From Cereibacter_A sp052244495 (lineage in GTDB: Bacteria > Pseudomonadota > Alphaproteobacteria > Rhodobacterales > Rhodobacteraceae), in the NCBI GenBank assembly GCA_052244495.1, contig JBQPXH010000003.1: a stretch of DNA of 64,000 nucleotides, one strand, 5' to 3'. How positions within the stretch are numbered: position 1 is the stretch's first letter; every line of letters starts with the position of its first letter. Positions 8,806 through 20,208 of the stretch are shown piece after piece. The position numbers and the translations under genes were made by a program. The notes beneath the pieces are model-generated. The model saw nothing but the letters and a program-made list of their open reading frames with translations. It made no database searches and was not told the DNA's origin.

Positions 8806-9269
8806 TCTTCCGCGGGTGCCGAGGGACGCAGTTCGGACACGAACTTGTCGAAATCGTCCGCCGCCTGGAAGTTCTTGTAGACGCTCGCGAACCGGACGTA
8901 GGCCACGGTGTCGATCCTTGCGAGGCTTTCCATCACGATTTCGCCGATGACCTTCGAGGGGATGTCGGTATCGCCGAGGCTTTCCAGCCGCCGCACGATG
9001 CCCGAGATCATCTGGTCGATCCGCTCGGGCTCGATGGGGCGCTTCTGCATGGCGATGCGGATCGAGCGTTCCAGCTTCGTCCGGTCGAAATCCTCGCGCT
9101 TGCCCGAAGACTTGATCACGACGAGGTCGCGCAGCTGCACCCGCTCGTAGGTGGTGAACCGGCCGCCGCAGGCCGGGCAGAAACGGCGGCGGCGGATCGA
9201 GACATGATCCTCGGCCGGGCGGCTGTCTTTCACTTGCGTATCGATGTTTCCGCAGAACGGGCAGCGCAT
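8802..9269 (-). CDS. nrdR: Transcriptional repressor NrdR
   Basis: A 155-residue NrdR, the ATP/dATP-sensing repressor of ribonucleotide reductase genes. It has the N-terminal zinc ribbon (C3, C6, C31, C34) and an ATP-cone domain (VVIKSSGKREDFDRTKL). The start at 9269 is preceded by GGGAGAG; the longer open frame upstream lacks homology. It is the first gene of a nrdR-ribD pair, a common alphaproteobacterial arrangement. The target nrd genes are not in this window. Confidence 0.95.
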   Translation of the reverse strand: MRCPFCGNIDTQVKDSRPAEDHVSIRRRRFCPACGGRFTTYERVQLRDLVVIKSSGKREDFDRTKLERSIRIAMQKRPIEPERIDQMISGIVRRLESLGDTDIPSKVIGEIVMESLARIDTVAYVRFASVYKNFQAADDFDKFVSELRPSAPAEE

Positions 9270-9567
9270 CGCCTCTCCCTCATGCCTCAGCTTCGCGACG
9301 CGGGACACCACGATCGTCAGATCCGGGGGTGCCCCTCTCGCAATCCACAAGACCATAGCCAGAGGCCGATGGGTTGCACAGCGGAATTCATCGCCCCCCA
9401 GATAAGGGGCTTCCGCTGTGGCCGCGAGGACTCATGACGCATCCGTGAAGCCGACGATCCCGCATCCGCGCTTAGGCTGTCGGCAGAAAAGGGCAGTCGG
9501 CGCTTCTGGAGAGCGGGCGATCCGTGCGTCTGCCGGAGCCACCGAAGCCGAGGGAGGAGAGACAGCA

Positions 9568-10458
9568 ATGACCCGCATGACGGCAAGGGACTTCCACCCC
9601 AGGCTGCTGGAGCTCTATGACTACTACGCGCACGGGCGGATCACCAAGCGCGAGTTCCTCGACCGGGCGGCGAGCTACACGGTCGGCGGTCTGACGGCCG
9701 CTGCCATGCTGGATCTGATGAGCCCGAACTACGCCCTGGCCCAGCAGGTCCCGGAGGGCGATCCCGCGATCGCCGCCGCCTATGTCACCTATCCCTCGCC
9801 CGAGGGGCATGGCGAGGTGCGCGCCTATCGAGTGCAACCGGCCGAGGGCAGCGGGCCATGGCCCGGCGTGGTGGTCGTCCACGAGAACCGTGGCCTCAAT
9901 CCCTACATCGAGGACGTGGCACGGAGGCTTGCCAAGGAGGGATTTCTCGCCTTCGCACCCGACGGCCTCACCTCGGTCGGCGGCTACCCCGGCAACGACG
10001 ACCGGGGTCGCGAACTTCAGCGGCAAGTGGATCCGGAGAAGCTGATGAACGACTTCTTCGCGGCCGTGGATCATCTCATGTCCGGCGACGAGGGATCGAC
10101 CGGGCGCGTCGGGATCACCGGCTTCTGTTACGGCGGCGGCGTGGCCAATGCGGCAGCGGTGGCCTTTGCGGGCCTGGGCGGCGCGGTGCCGTTCTACGGC
10201 CGACAGCCCGAGGCCGGAGACGTGGTCCGGATCCGCTGCCCCCTGCTCATCCACTACGCCGGTCTTGATGAACGCATCAATGCAGGCTGGCCAGCCTACA
10301 GGGCCGCGCTCGACGAGGCGAACGTCCGCTACGAGGCCTACATCTATCCCGGCGTCAACCATGGCTTCCACAACGACACCACGCCCCGATATGACCAGGA
10401 GGCGGCAGAGCTGGCGTGGAAGCGAACCGTGGACTTCTTCAGAACAAACCTCGTCTGA
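9568..10458 (+). CDS. Dienelactone-hydrolase family protein (YghX-like)
   Basis: A 296-residue protein closely resembling E. coli YghX over its full length. The catalytic triad is probably C187 (GFCYGGG), D234 (GLDERI) and H265 (VNHGFH). The N terminus has a KREFLDRAASYTVGG segment followed by a hydrophobic helix and ALAQQ, as in YghX; it looks like a degenerate twin-arginine-type export signal, so a periplasmic location is possible but unproven. The start at 9568 follows GGGAGGAGAG. The physiological substrate is unknown. It stands alone between divergent nrdR and convergent small secreted-protein genes. Confidence 0.85.
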   Translation: MTRMTARDFHPRLLELYDYYAHGRITKREFLDRAASYTVGGLTAAAMLDLMSPNYALAQQVPEGDPAIAAAYVTYPSPEGHGEVRAYRVQPAEGSGPWPGVVVVHENRGLNPYIEDVARRLAKEGFLAFAPDGLTSVGGYPGNDDRGRELQRQVDPEKLMNDFFAAVDHLMSGDEGSTGRVGITGFCYGGGVANAAAVAFAGLGGAVPFYGRQPEAGDVVRIRCPLLIHYAGLDERINAGWPAYRAALDEANVRYEAYIYPGVNHGFHNDTTPRYDQEAAELAWKRTVDFFRTNLV

Positions 10459-10473
10459 GGTCCCTAACGCGAA

Positions 10474-10497
10474 AGGGCCGGCGGATCCGCCGGCCCT
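10474..10497. terminator. 24-bp perfect palindrome between convergent genes
   Basis: Positions 10474-10497 read the same on both strands (centre GGATCC, arms AGGGCCGGC). It sits 16 bases after the hydrolase stop and 21 before the end of the facing gene, so it probably terminates both. Confidence 0.7.
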
Positions 10498-10518
10498 GCG
10501 CGCAAAAGGTCTCGCGCG

Positions 10519-10899
10519 TCAGTCGAAGAGAGGCGGATCCTGCCGGCAGAGTGCGCGGGCATGGATGGCACTCACCGACGCGTCCTTGGCGCCGATGATG
10601 AAGAGGCCGGTCTTGCTCGCGGCACCCTGCGAAGAGAGGCCGAAGCGCACGCCCTCGGCCTGCCGCCGCGGCGGCTCGCTCAGGCGCCAGATCCGCGTCG
10701 TGGGCAGCAGGCCCTGCGACATCACGTAGTCGCCTGCGGCGCACCAGCTTTCGCCGGGTCCCTGCCCCGGGCTGCCCATCACGACGAAGGTGCCGTCGCC
10801 CGCGGGCTGCACGACCTCCCCGTTCTTTGCAATGAAGGCGGACGCCGGTCCGGCGAGGGCCGTTGCGGCAAGGGCTGCGAAGGCGAGACGGCGGATCAT
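10519..10899 (-). CDS. Small secreted protein of unknown function
   Basis: A 126-residue protein with a clear signal peptide (hydrophobic core LAFAALAATALA, cleavage near ASA). The mature part contains two Cys (in ESWCAAGDY and RALCRQDP) that could form a disulfide, and ends DPPLFD. It begins 11 bases after rpoD with AAGGAG ahead of its ATG, so it is probably read from the rpoD transcript. I do not recognise the family. Confidence 0.65.
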   Translation of the reverse strand: MIRRLAFAALAATALAGPASAFIAKNGEVVQPAGDGTFVVMGSPGQGPGESWCAAGDYVMSQGLLPTTRIWRLSEPPRRQAEGVRFGLSSQGAASKTGLFIIGAKDASVSAIHARALCRQDPPLFD

Positions 10900-10910
10900 G
10901 AGACCGCTCC

Positions 10911-12923
<2,013 letters not shown>

Positions 12924-12972
12924 GGATGCTCCTCAGAAGCGCGGAGGGTGGTCTTGCCGAAGCGAAAGTCGA

Positions 12973-12986
12973 ATCGTCGGGACGAT
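12973..12986. promoter_or_regulatory. Short palindrome in the rpoD leader
   Basis: ATCGTC-GG-GACGAT lies about 50 bases upstream of the rpoD start, in the dnaG-rpoD gap that must hold any rpoD-specific promoter. It could be an operator or leader hairpin. Support is the symmetry and position only. Confidence 0.3.
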
Positions 12987-13027
12987 ATAGCGAATCAATA
13001 GCTCGAATCACAGGTGGGGGAAGCGCA

Positions 13028-14953
13028 TCAGCCCCTTTTCTTTACCCAGATCTGGCGGTCGATCATTTCCTGCAACGACCTTGAAAGGGCCGCCCGGTCT
13101 TCGCCAAGGTCGGATGAGTCGTCAAGACGGGCGCGCTCGGCACGATGACGCGCCTCGGCCGCCTGCGACAGCCGCCAGGTGAGGCCCTCGTCCACGAGCC
13201 CCGCCAGATCCTCGACCGCGTCCTCGATTTCCTGTCGTGCGCCCCGGCGCGCCTCGAGCTTGGCCAGTTCCTCGGCCAGGCACATGCGCGCCGTCTCGAC
13301 ATCGCCGGGGTGTCGCACGGACGGACAGATCCGGACATGGGTCAGCGAGAGCAGCCTTTCAAGGGGCTCGCCCGCCAGCGTTCGCACCTCCGCCCGCACC
13401 GCCTCGGGCTCTCCGGATGTCGATAGCAGCGCCCGCCGAAGGATCTGGTGATCCGGGTCGACGAGATCCAGTGACTCCAGCGCGGTCTCGAAATCGTGCA
13501 CCAGCGCAGGATGGAGCGCACAGGTGGCAAGGATTACGGCCAGCCGCATCTCCTCCTCGATCCGCTCGCCCGCCGCGGTCGCCAGAAGCGAGGCGCGGGT
13601 CGAGGCATGCGGCGCGACGGATGCCGGTTCGCGCCTGCCGCCGCGATGGAAGGCGCGGCGTGGCGTGGCGGACCCGAACAGGTCCATGCGCAGGCGGTTC
13701 AGCTCGTCGCCATAGTGCCGGCGGATCATCGGATCCGCGATCCGCAGCACGGCCGCGCGCAGCCTCTTGTCGAGCGCCGCCCGCCGCTCGGGGCTGTCAA
13801 AGACATGCCCGTCCGTTTCGCGGCGCCAGAGAAGGCCCACCATCGGCTGCGCCGCGTCGAGCACGCGCTGCATCGCCGCCGCGCCCTCGGTCCGGATCAG
13901 GTCGTCTGGATCGAGCCCCGGCGGCAGGACCGCGAAGCGCAGCCCCTGCCCGGCTTCGAGCAGCGGCAGGGCCAGGTCCACCACCCGCAGCGCCGCCCGT
14001 ATCCCGGCCGCATCGCCATCGAGCGCGATCACCGGCTCGGGATGAATGCGCCACATGAGGCGGAGCTGGTCCTCGGTGATTGCCGTGCCGAGTGGCGCGA
14101 CCGTCGCCTTGAAGCCCGCCTCGGACAGGGCAATCACGTCCATGTAGCCCTCGGCCACCACGAGCGGCTGGCCCTTGCCCGCGGCGTCGCGGGCCGGCCC
14201 GACGTTGTAGAGGTTGCGCCCCTTGTCGAAGAGCGGCGTCTCCGGCCCGTTGAGGTATTTCGCCCGCGCCGCCGGATCCATCGCACGCCCGCCGAGGCTG
14301 ATCGCCCTGCCCCGCGCATCCCGGATCGGGAAGATGATGCGGTCGCGAAACCGGTCGTAGGGTGCGCCGCCATCCTCGGGTCGGGCGCAGAGCCCCGCCT
14401 CGACAAGCAGATCGGCGGCAATACCCTTCCCGGTCAGCGCCTGATACAGCGCCTGCCGCCCGTCCGGGGCAAATCCCACGCCGAACCGCTCCTGCCCCTC
14501 GGGAGAGAGCCGGCGACGGGCGAGATAGTCGCGCGCCGCCGCGGCGGCTGTAGTGCGCAGCTGCAGGCGGTAGAACTTCACCGCCTCTTCCATGACTTCG
14601 GAAAGCTGGCTCCGCCGGTCGGCCTTCTCGGCGGCCCTCGGATCGCGTGCGGGCATCGGCATGCCGGCCTCGCGCGCGAGGATCTCGACCGCCTCCATGA
14701 ATCCCACGTTCTCGGTGTCCTTCACGAAGGCGATCGCGTCGCCCTTCGCATGGCAGCCGAAGCAGTAGTAGAAACCCTTGCGATCGTCGACGTGGAAGCT
14801 CGCCGACTTCTCCTGGTGGAACGGGCACGGCGCCCAGAAGTCGCCCTTGCCCTGGTTCGACTTGCGCAGATCCCACGTCACCTTCCGCCCGACCACCTGA
14901 GAGAGCGGGACGCGGTTGCGCAACTCGTCGAGGAATCCGGGTGGCAGGCTCAT
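13028..14953 (-). CDS. dnaG: DNA primase
   Basis: A 641-residue primase that lays RNA primers for replication. It has the N-terminal CHC2 zinc finger (CPFHQEKSASFHV ... YYCFGC), the RNA polymerase core, a TOPRIM domain (VVAEGYMDVIA and ALDGDAAG) and a C-terminal helicase-interacting region. The ATG at 14953 gives the family N terminus MSLPPGFLDEL; earlier in-frame codons extend into a non-homologous stretch. The ribosome-binding site is weak (CCGGAAGC). Confidence 0.96.
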   Translation of the reverse strand: MSLPPGFLDELRNRVPLSQVVGRKVTWDLRKSNQGKGDFWAPCPFHQEKSASFHVDDRKGFYYCFGCHAKGDAIAFVKDTENVGFMEAVEILAREAGMPMPARDPRAAEKADRRSQLSEVMEEAVKFYRLQLRTTAAAAARDYLARRRLSPEGQERFGVGFAPDGRQALYQALTGKGIAADLLVEAGLCARPEDGGAPYDRFRDRIIFPIRDARGRAISLGGRAMDPAARAKYLNGPETPLFDKGRNLYNVGPARDAAGKGQPLVVAEGYMDVIALSEAGFKATVAPLGTAITEDQLRLMWRIHPEPVIALDGDAAGIRAALRVVDLALPLLEAGQGLRFAVLPPGLDPDDLIRTEGAAAMQRVLDAAQPMVGLLWRRETDGHVFDSPERRAALDKRLRAAVLRIADPMIRRHYGDELNRLRMDLFGSATPRRAFHRGGRREPASVAPHASTRASLLATAAGERIEEEMRLAVILATCALHPALVHDFETALESLDLVDPDHQILRRALLSTSGEPEAVRAEVRTLAGEPLERLLSLTHVRICPSVRHPGDVETARMCLAEELAKLEARRGARQEIEDAVEDLAGLVDEGLTWRLSQAAEARHRAERARLDDSSDLGEDRAALSRSLQEMIDRQIWVKKRG

Positions 14954-15106
14954 GCTTCCGGTTATCGTGCCGGCCCGGCTCCGAGTCCAGCGGCCATGGC
15001 AGCGGCGCGCCACGTCCCCGAACCGGCGAATCCGCCGGGCGCGTCGCCTCAGCCGTCCGGCACCCTTTGCGCATCGGCGGAACGGTTGCCTGCCCTGCCC
15101 CGTCCC

Positions 15107-15153
15107 TTCATTCTCGCAGAAATATCCCGGGGGTGCGGGGGCAGCGCCCCCGC
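15107..15153. repeat. Dispersed hairpin element, copy C
   Basis: TTCATTCTCGCAGAAATATC followed by an 8-bp stem (GCGGGGGC at 15135-15142 with 15146-15153, loop AGC). It starts about 12 bases after the stop of the glutamate dehydrogenase gene as read on the minus strand, and precedes dnaG. Confidence 0.8.
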
Positions 15154-15164
15154 CTGCCCGCCGC

Positions 15165-16592
15165 CTAGAGCCCCTTCGACCGATAGGTCGCCGCCACCCT
15201 CCGGATCGCCACGATATAGGCCGCGACACGCAGGTCCTCGACGCCCTCCCCGCCGTGCCACACCTCGCGCATCGACTGGTAGGCGGTGCGCATCGCGTCA
15301 TCGAGCCCCGAGCGCACCAGGGCAAGCTCGTCCGAGCCCTGCATGAACTTCTGCTTGAAGTCCGGTTTCAGCTCCCATCCAAGCCCCTGGTCGGCCGAGA
15401 GCCGCTCGAGTTCCTCCACCAGCGCACGGCTCCGCGCCTCCTCGGCGCGGCGCTGCATCCGGCCGAAGCGGATATGGCTGAGGTTCTTCACCCACTCGAA
15501 ATAGGAGACCGTCACCCCGCCCGCATTGGCATAGAGATCGGGGATGATGATCGTTCCTTTCTGGCGCAGGATCTCGTCGGCTCCGAAGGTGATCGGCCCG
15601 TTCGCGGCCTCGATGATCAGCGGCGCCTTGATCCGCGCGGCGTTCTCGCGCGTGATCACGCCCTCCATCGCGGCGGGGATGAGGATGTCGCATTCCTCTT
15701 CGAGCAGCGCCGCGCCCTCTTCGGTGTAGTCGGCATGGGCGAAGCCCCGGATCGAGCCCGTCTTGGACATCCAGTGGTGAAGGTCCTCGATCGGAATGCC
15801 GTCGGGATTGACCAGTGCACCGTCGCGCTCGATCACGCCGATGATCTTGGCGCCATCCTCCTCCGAGATGAACTTCGCCGCGTGATAGCCGACGTTGCCG
15901 AGGCCCTGCACGATCACGCGCTTTCCGTCGAGATCGCCCGACAGCTCCGCGCGCGCCTTGTCCTCGCCGTGACGGAAGAACTCGCGAAGCGCGTATTGCA
16001 CGCCCCGGCCCGTGGCCTCGACACGTCCGTGGATGCCGCCCGCGTTGATCGGCTTGCCGGTCACGCAGGCACGGGCGTTGATGTCGGTCGTGTTCATCCG
16101 GGCATACTGGTCGGCGATCCAGGCCATCTCGCGCTCGCCGGTGCCCATGTCGGGTGCCGGCACGTTCTGGGCCGGATGGATCAGGTCGCGCTTTGCAAGC
16201 TCGTAGGCGAAGCGCCGGGTGATCTGCTCGAGCTCGTGCTCGTCCCACTCCCGCGGGTCCAGGCAGAGCCCGCCCTTCGAGCCGCCGAAGGGCGTCTCGA
16301 CCAGCGCACATTTGTAGGTCATCAGCGCCGCCAGCGCCTCGACCTCGTCCTGGCTCACCGACAGGGCGAAGCGGATCCCGCCCTTGACCGGCTCCATATG
16401 CTCGGAATGAACCGAGCGGTATCCGGTGAAGGTGAAGATCTTGCCGCGCAGCCGGACCCCGAAGCGCACCGTATAGGTGGAGTTGCAGACCCGGATCTTC
16501 TCCTCGAGACCCGGCGAGAGATCCATCAGCGCCACGGCGCGGTTGAACATCAGATCGACGGATTCGCGGAAACTGGGCTCTGCGAGATGCAT
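15165..16592 (-). CDS. gdhA: Glutamate dehydrogenase (Glu/Leu/Phe/Val dehydrogenase family)
   Basis: A 475-residue dehydrogenase interconverting glutamate and 2-oxoglutarate plus ammonia. The N-terminal dimerisation domain has the substrate-binding region HMEPVKGGIRF, and the catalytic Lys lies in ETPFGGSKGGL. The C-terminal Rossmann domain contains VQGLGNVGYHAAKF; the residue after the last beta strand is Glu (IGVIERDGAL), which suggests NAD rather than NADP. Length is slightly above the usual 420-450 because of a C-terminal extension. It stands alone. A catabolic role is likely but is inference. Confidence 0.88.
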   Translation of the reverse strand: MHLAEPSFRESVDLMFNRAVALMDLSPGLEEKIRVCNSTYTVRFGVRLRGKIFTFTGYRSVHSEHMEPVKGGIRFALSVSQDEVEALAALMTYKCALVETPFGGSKGGLCLDPREWDEHELEQITRRFAYELAKRDLIHPAQNVPAPDMGTGEREMAWIADQYARMNTTDINARACVTGKPINAGGIHGRVEATGRGVQYALREFFRHGEDKARAELSGDLDGKRVIVQGLGNVGYHAAKFISEEDGAKIIGVIERDGALVNPDGIPIEDLHHWMSKTGSIRGFAHADYTEEGAALLEEECDILIPAAMEGVITRENAARIKAPLIIEAANGPITFGADEILRQKGTIIIPDLYANAGGVTVSYFEWVKNLSHIRFGRMQRRAEEARSRALVEELERLSADQGLGWELKPDFKQKFMQGSDELALVRSGLDDAMRTAYQSMREVWHGGEGVEDLRVAAYIVAIRRVAATYRSKGL

Positions 16593-16909
16593 GGGTGCCT
16601 CCTCCTGGCAACGGGCGCGGACTGCGCCCCCGGCCCTTAGCTAGTCCGGAAGGGCGGTCTCGTCACCTCCGCGCCGCGAGAGTCGATTCGCGGACTGCCG
16701 ACAACCCCCTCCGGCCAGATCCGAATCGCGCCGCCGGCTCGACAATCCGCAGCCGCTTCCGCCGATCGTTTCCTGGCACGGGGCATTTCCCGCAAGCCCC
16801 TTGCGAAACGCCACAATTCTGCCCCAACCAATCCGTTAGATGAGCCAGTCCCCTGCTTTCGGATGTTGTCGCGCCGCAGGCAAGGGGCTCGTTTCAAGGA
16901 ACGCCATTG
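16593..16909. other. Divergent promoter region between gdhA and the Tad-like cluster
   Basis: About 315 bases without a supported gene. It contains CAATTCTGCCCCAA at 16814-16827, which recurs exactly 35 bases upstream of the PleD-like gene (36955-36968). Confidence 0.5.
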
Positions 16910-18382
16910 ATGGACGATTTTCACTCTTCCCCTTCCTCGAAACTGCCCTTCGTCGGCTGGCGGGAGACGCGCTTGCGGTTCCTGCGCGCCGAAGATGGCT
17001 CGATGCTCGTGTTCGGCCTCTTCCTGTTCGTCCTGATGCTCATGATCGGCGGCATCGCGATCGACGTGATGCGCTTCGAGTACACGCGCTCCGGCACCCA
17101 GCAGACGCTTGACCGTGCGGTGCTGGCGGCCGCGAGCCTCAAGCAGGTGCGCGAACCGAAGGTGGTCGTCGAGGATTACTTCGACAAGGCCGGGATGTCT
17201 GAGCGACTGGGCGAGACCTACTCGGACTCTCCGACGCTGAACTCGAAGCGTGTGTGGGCCGATGCGCGGGCCGGCGTGGACACCTACTTCATGCACATGC
17301 TGAACGTCGACACCCTCTCGTCGCCGGCCGGAGCAACGGCCGAGGAAGCGGTCAGCAACATCGAGATTTCGCTGGTGCTCGACATATCGGGTTCGATGCG
17401 GAACAACGGCATGCAGATCACCAAGCTGCGCACCGCCGCCAAGGAGTTCTTCGCCACGGTGCTGGCCGGAGACGCGAAGAAATTCACCTCGATCAACGTC
17501 GTCCCGTATGCCGGCCATGTAAACGTGGGCAGGAAGCTCTACGAGGCTTTCGGAGGTGCCGCGACCACGCACACCAACTCCTACTGCCTCGACCTCAACT
17601 CTTCCGACTATGCCTCGGCGGGGCTGCCCTCGAAGAACCTGCCACAAGTTCCCCACTTCATGAACTGGACGATCGACTGGCCGACGATGGACTGGGGCTG
17701 GTGCCCCGGCGCGAAAGCAGAGATCCAGGTGGCTCAGAACGACGAGGCGGCTCTCAGCACCTACATTGAATCGATCCGGCTGCACGACGGCACCGGCACG
17801 CAGTCGGGCATCAAGTACGGGCTTCTGCTGCTGAACCCCGACATGAAGAGCATCTTCGACACGTTGCCCACCATTCCCTCGGACTTCGCCGGACGCCCCA
17901 TGGCCTGGCCGAACACGCCGGATGCCAACGTCCAGAAATACCTGATCGTCATGACTGACGGTGTGATTACCGAGCAGGTCCGCCCGACCTATACGGACAC
18001 CCTGCGGGATTTCGACTCCGACAGGAAGGACAACGAGTATTACGACGGAAGCAACAGCAAATCCGATCCGGACACGGTCGACGGCACCAACCATGTCCTT
18101 CTGAATTCGCAGGTGGAGCTTCAGAACCAGAAATCCTCCTATCGTACGACGCCCACATCCGCATCCACCAACATCGCGCGGTTCAAGGCTCAGTGCGACC
18201 TCGCCAAGGCGAATGGCGTGATCATTTACACCATCGCCTTCAACACCGACTCTTCGGCGGCAGCGCCGATGAAATACTGCGCGACCAAGCCGTCGAACTT
18301 CTTCGAGGTCAAGGACAAGGAAATCAGTGACGCCTTCGCGGTTATCGCGCGGAACATCCAGCAACTGCGGCTGACGCAATGA
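16910..18382 (+). CDS. TadG-like protein with von Willebrand factor A domain
   Basis: A 490-residue membrane-anchored protein of the TadG class, minor components of Tad/Flp pilus systems. The N terminus has a short cytoplasmic part, one membrane helix at about 35-55 (VFGLFLFVLMLMIGGIAID) and a pseudopilin-like helix. A vWA domain follows with a MIDAS motif (DISGSM). Several Cys in the extracellular half may form disulfides. The start is ATG 16910 behind an in-frame TTG, with AAGGA upstream. It overlaps the next gene by four bases. No Flp pilin or Tad ATPase genes are in the window, so the secretion partner lies elsewhere. Confidence 0.82.
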   Translation: MDDFHSSPSSKLPFVGWRETRLRFLRAEDGSMLVFGLFLFVLMLMIGGIAIDVMRFEYTRSGTQQTLDRAVLAAASLKQVREPKVVVEDYFDKAGMSERLGETYSDSPTLNSKRVWADARAGVDTYFMHMLNVDTLSSPAGATAEEAVSNIEISLVLDISGSMRNNGMQITKLRTAAKEFFATVLAGDAKKFTSINVVPYAGHVNVGRKLYEAFGGAATTHTNSYCLDLNSSDYASAGLPSKNLPQVPHFMNWTIDWPTMDWGWCPGAKAEIQVAQNDEAALSTYIESIRLHDGTGTQSGIKYGLLLLNPDMKSIFDTLPTIPSDFAGRPMAWPNTPDANVQKYLIVMTDGVITEQVRPTYTDTLRDFDSDRKDNEYYDGSNSKSDPDTVDGTNHVLLNSQVELQNQKSSYRTTPTSASTNIARFKAQCDLAKANGVIIYTIAFNTDSSAAAPMKYCATKPSNFFEVKDKEISDAFAVIARNIQQLRLTQ

Positions 18383-18909
18383 CCGCATGGCCAAGATGGT
18401 TGCGCCGCCACGCGCTCGACGAGGGCGGAACCGCCTCGGTCGAGTTCGTGCTGGTGTTCCCGATCATCATGTCGATCTTCTTCGCGGCCATGGAATCCGG
18501 CCTGTACATGACCCGTTCGGTCCTTTTTGACCGCGCGCTGGACATGGCGGTACGGGACCTGCGCGTGGGCCTCATCGAGGATCCCACATTGGACAAGCTC
18601 AAGTCAGCCGTCTGCGATCAGATGACCATGATGCAGGACTGTGCGACGGCGATCCGCATCGAACTGACGCTTGTCGATACCGCGATCTGGGACTTTCCCA
18701 CGGATGCCATTACCTGCGTCGACCGCAGCAAGCCGATCGCCCCGGTCCTCGAGCCGGACTACGGCGTAGCCAACGACATCATGGTCGTGCGCGCCTGCGT
18801 GCCCGCCGACGCGATGTTCCCTTCGACAGGAATTGCCGCCGGGCTGCCAAAGGATGGAAAAGGCGGATACTACGTCGTCGCGTATTCCGCGTTCGTGAAC
18901 GAGCCCTGA
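18379..18909 (+). CDS. TadE/TadF-like pseudopilin
   Basis: A 176-residue protein with a TadE-like N terminus: a short basic leader, then GGTASVEFVLVFPIIMSIFF, in which the Glu is the residue following the prepilin peptidase-type processing site. The rest is an extracytoplasmic domain with four Cys. Its ATG overlaps the TadG-like stop (ATGA), so it is coupled to it. It is likely a minor pilin assembled with its two neighbours. Confidence 0.8.
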   Translation: MTAWPRWLRRHALDEGGTASVEFVLVFPIIMSIFFAAMESGLYMTRSVLFDRALDMAVRDLRVGLIEDPTLDKLKSAVCDQMTMMQDCATAIRIELTLVDTAIWDFPTDAITCVDRSKPIAPVLEPDYGVANDIMVVRACVPADAMFPSTGIAAGLPKDGKGGYYVVAYSAFVNEP

Positions 18910-18910
18910 C

Positions 18911-19525
18911 ATGTTCCGCCCGACACTGATTGCAAAGCGCGCCTCGGCCATCCGGCACTTCGCCTCGAACGAGAGCGGCACGATGCTGTCCGAGTTCGTG
19001 ATCGTTCTTCCCATCCTGCTTTGGGCCTGGCTGGGAATGTATACCTTCTGGCAGACCTACGCGACGATGAACCGGGTGCAGAAGGCGGCCTTCGTGGTCT
19101 CCGACGCCCTCTCCCGCTCCACCGGCGAAGTGAACGAAGATGAGCTGGACGGCATGTTCGACCTCATGGACTACCTGATCGGCGGCCGCGGCGATCCGGT
19201 GGCCCGCTACACCAGCGTCGGCTGGAACCCGACCACGAGCGCCTACTACGTGATGTGGTCCTACTCGTCGGATAACGTGGCCCTGCCGCCACTGAACACG
19301 GGCACGATCAGCAAGATCGAGTCACACCTTCCGACACTCGTGAATCTCGAGACGGTCATCGTGGTGGAAGCCAGTTACGATTACCAGCCGGTCTTCAGCC
19401 CCTTCACGCTCAGTGGCGTCACGATCGGCCTCGACGAGATCACGTTCGACGAGACAGTGGTTACACGACCCCGCTTCGTCATCAAGGTCTGCAAGGAATA
19501 CGTGGATTGCGGCGCGGTCTCGTGA
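18911..19525 (+). CDS. TadE-like pseudopilin
   Basis: A 204-residue protein with a basic leader and the TadE-type helix SGTMLSEFVIVLPILLWAW, again with a Glu after the likely cleavage point. It begins one base after the previous stop. The periplasmic part has two Cys near the C terminus (KVCKEYVDCG). With the two preceding genes it forms a three-gene minor-pilin cassette ending in a convergent TetR gene. Confidence 0.8.
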   Translation: MFRPTLIAKRASAIRHFASNESGTMLSEFVIVLPILLWAWLGMYTFWQTYATMNRVQKAAFVVSDALSRSTGEVNEDELDGMFDLMDYLIGGRGDPVARYTSVGWNPTTSAYYVMWSYSSDNVALPPLNTGTISKIESHLPTLVNLETVIVVEASYDYQPVFSPFTLSGVTIGLDEITFDETVVTRPRFVIKVCKEYVDCGAVS

Positions 19526-19584
19526 CGGCTGCGCGCTGACGCCGGGCCGCTGCTCCGAGACCGGAAGACGAGGGTGCAGATCCC

Positions 19585-20178
19585 TCACCGCGCCGCGCCG
19601 ACCGCCCTCAGGGCCATGTCGGCGTAACATGCCGCCACCTCGTCCCGCGTCAACGGCCCCATGTCGCGAAACCAGTTCGTGACGCCGGTGAGCATTGCGA
19701 TGACGGCGCGCGTCGCCAGACGCACATCCGGCAGCGCAAAGCTGCCCTGCGCCACGCCTTCGGCCAGGATGGTCGCGAGACGCTGCTCGTAGCGCCGGCG
19801 CAGGTCCTCGATGGCAGCGAAGTTCTCTGGGCTCAGGTTCCGCAGCTCCATGTAGGCGATGAAGACCGCTTCGGGACGGTCGATGTGATAGCCGATGTGG
19901 AACCGCGCGAACTGCTCGAGCGCCGCGCAGGGATCGGCAGGCGCAGGAAGAGCTGCGCAGGCGGCGAGCAACTCCTCCATGTGAATCCGCATCAGGTCGA
20001 ACAGCAGCGTCTGCTTGTCCGGCGTGTAGAGATAGAGGGCGCCGGCCTGCACTCCCACCTCGGCCGCGATCTGGCGCATCGAGACCGCGGCATAGCCGTG
20101 GCGGGCAATCAGCCGCTGCGCCGCCGCGCGCACGCGCGGGCCGGTCGTCTCGGCGTGGGATCCTGCCTTGCGTGCCAT
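19585..20178 (-). CDS. TetR-family transcriptional regulator
   Basis: A 197-residue repressor with an N-terminal TetR helix-turn-helix at about 15-60 (AAQRLIARHGYAAVSMRQIAAEVGVQAGALYLY) and a ligand domain of TetR_C-like type. The start at 20178 gives MARKAGSHAETTG. An inverted repeat fifteen bases upstream is a probable autoregulatory operator. The ligand and target genes are not evident from the neighbourhood. Confidence 0.85.
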   Translation of the reverse strand: MARKAGSHAETTGPRVRAAAQRLIARHGYAAVSMRQIAAEVGVQAGALYLYTPDKQTLLFDLMRIHMEELLAACAALPAPADPCAALEQFARFHIGYHIDRPEAVFIAYMELRNLSPENFAAIEDLRRRYEQRLATILAEGVAQGSFALPDVRLATRAVIAMLTGVTNWFRDMGPLTRDEVAACYADMALRAVGAAR

Positions 20179-20192
20179 GACGGCAGGATTAT

Positions 20193-20208
20193 CTGAACGC
20201 TGGTTCAG
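20193..20208. promoter_or_regulatory. Candidate TetR operator
   Basis: CTGAAC-GCTG-GTTCAG is a 6-bp perfect inverted repeat just upstream of the TetR gene start, the usual place for an autorepressor site. The assignment rests on position and symmetry. Confidence 0.5.

Noticed and set aside
13496..15346. A long plus-strand open frame (616 codons) opposite dnaG
   Set aside because: It is the mirror of a GC-rich real gene; it lacks homology and a ribosome-binding site, and dnaG on the other strand has every family motif.
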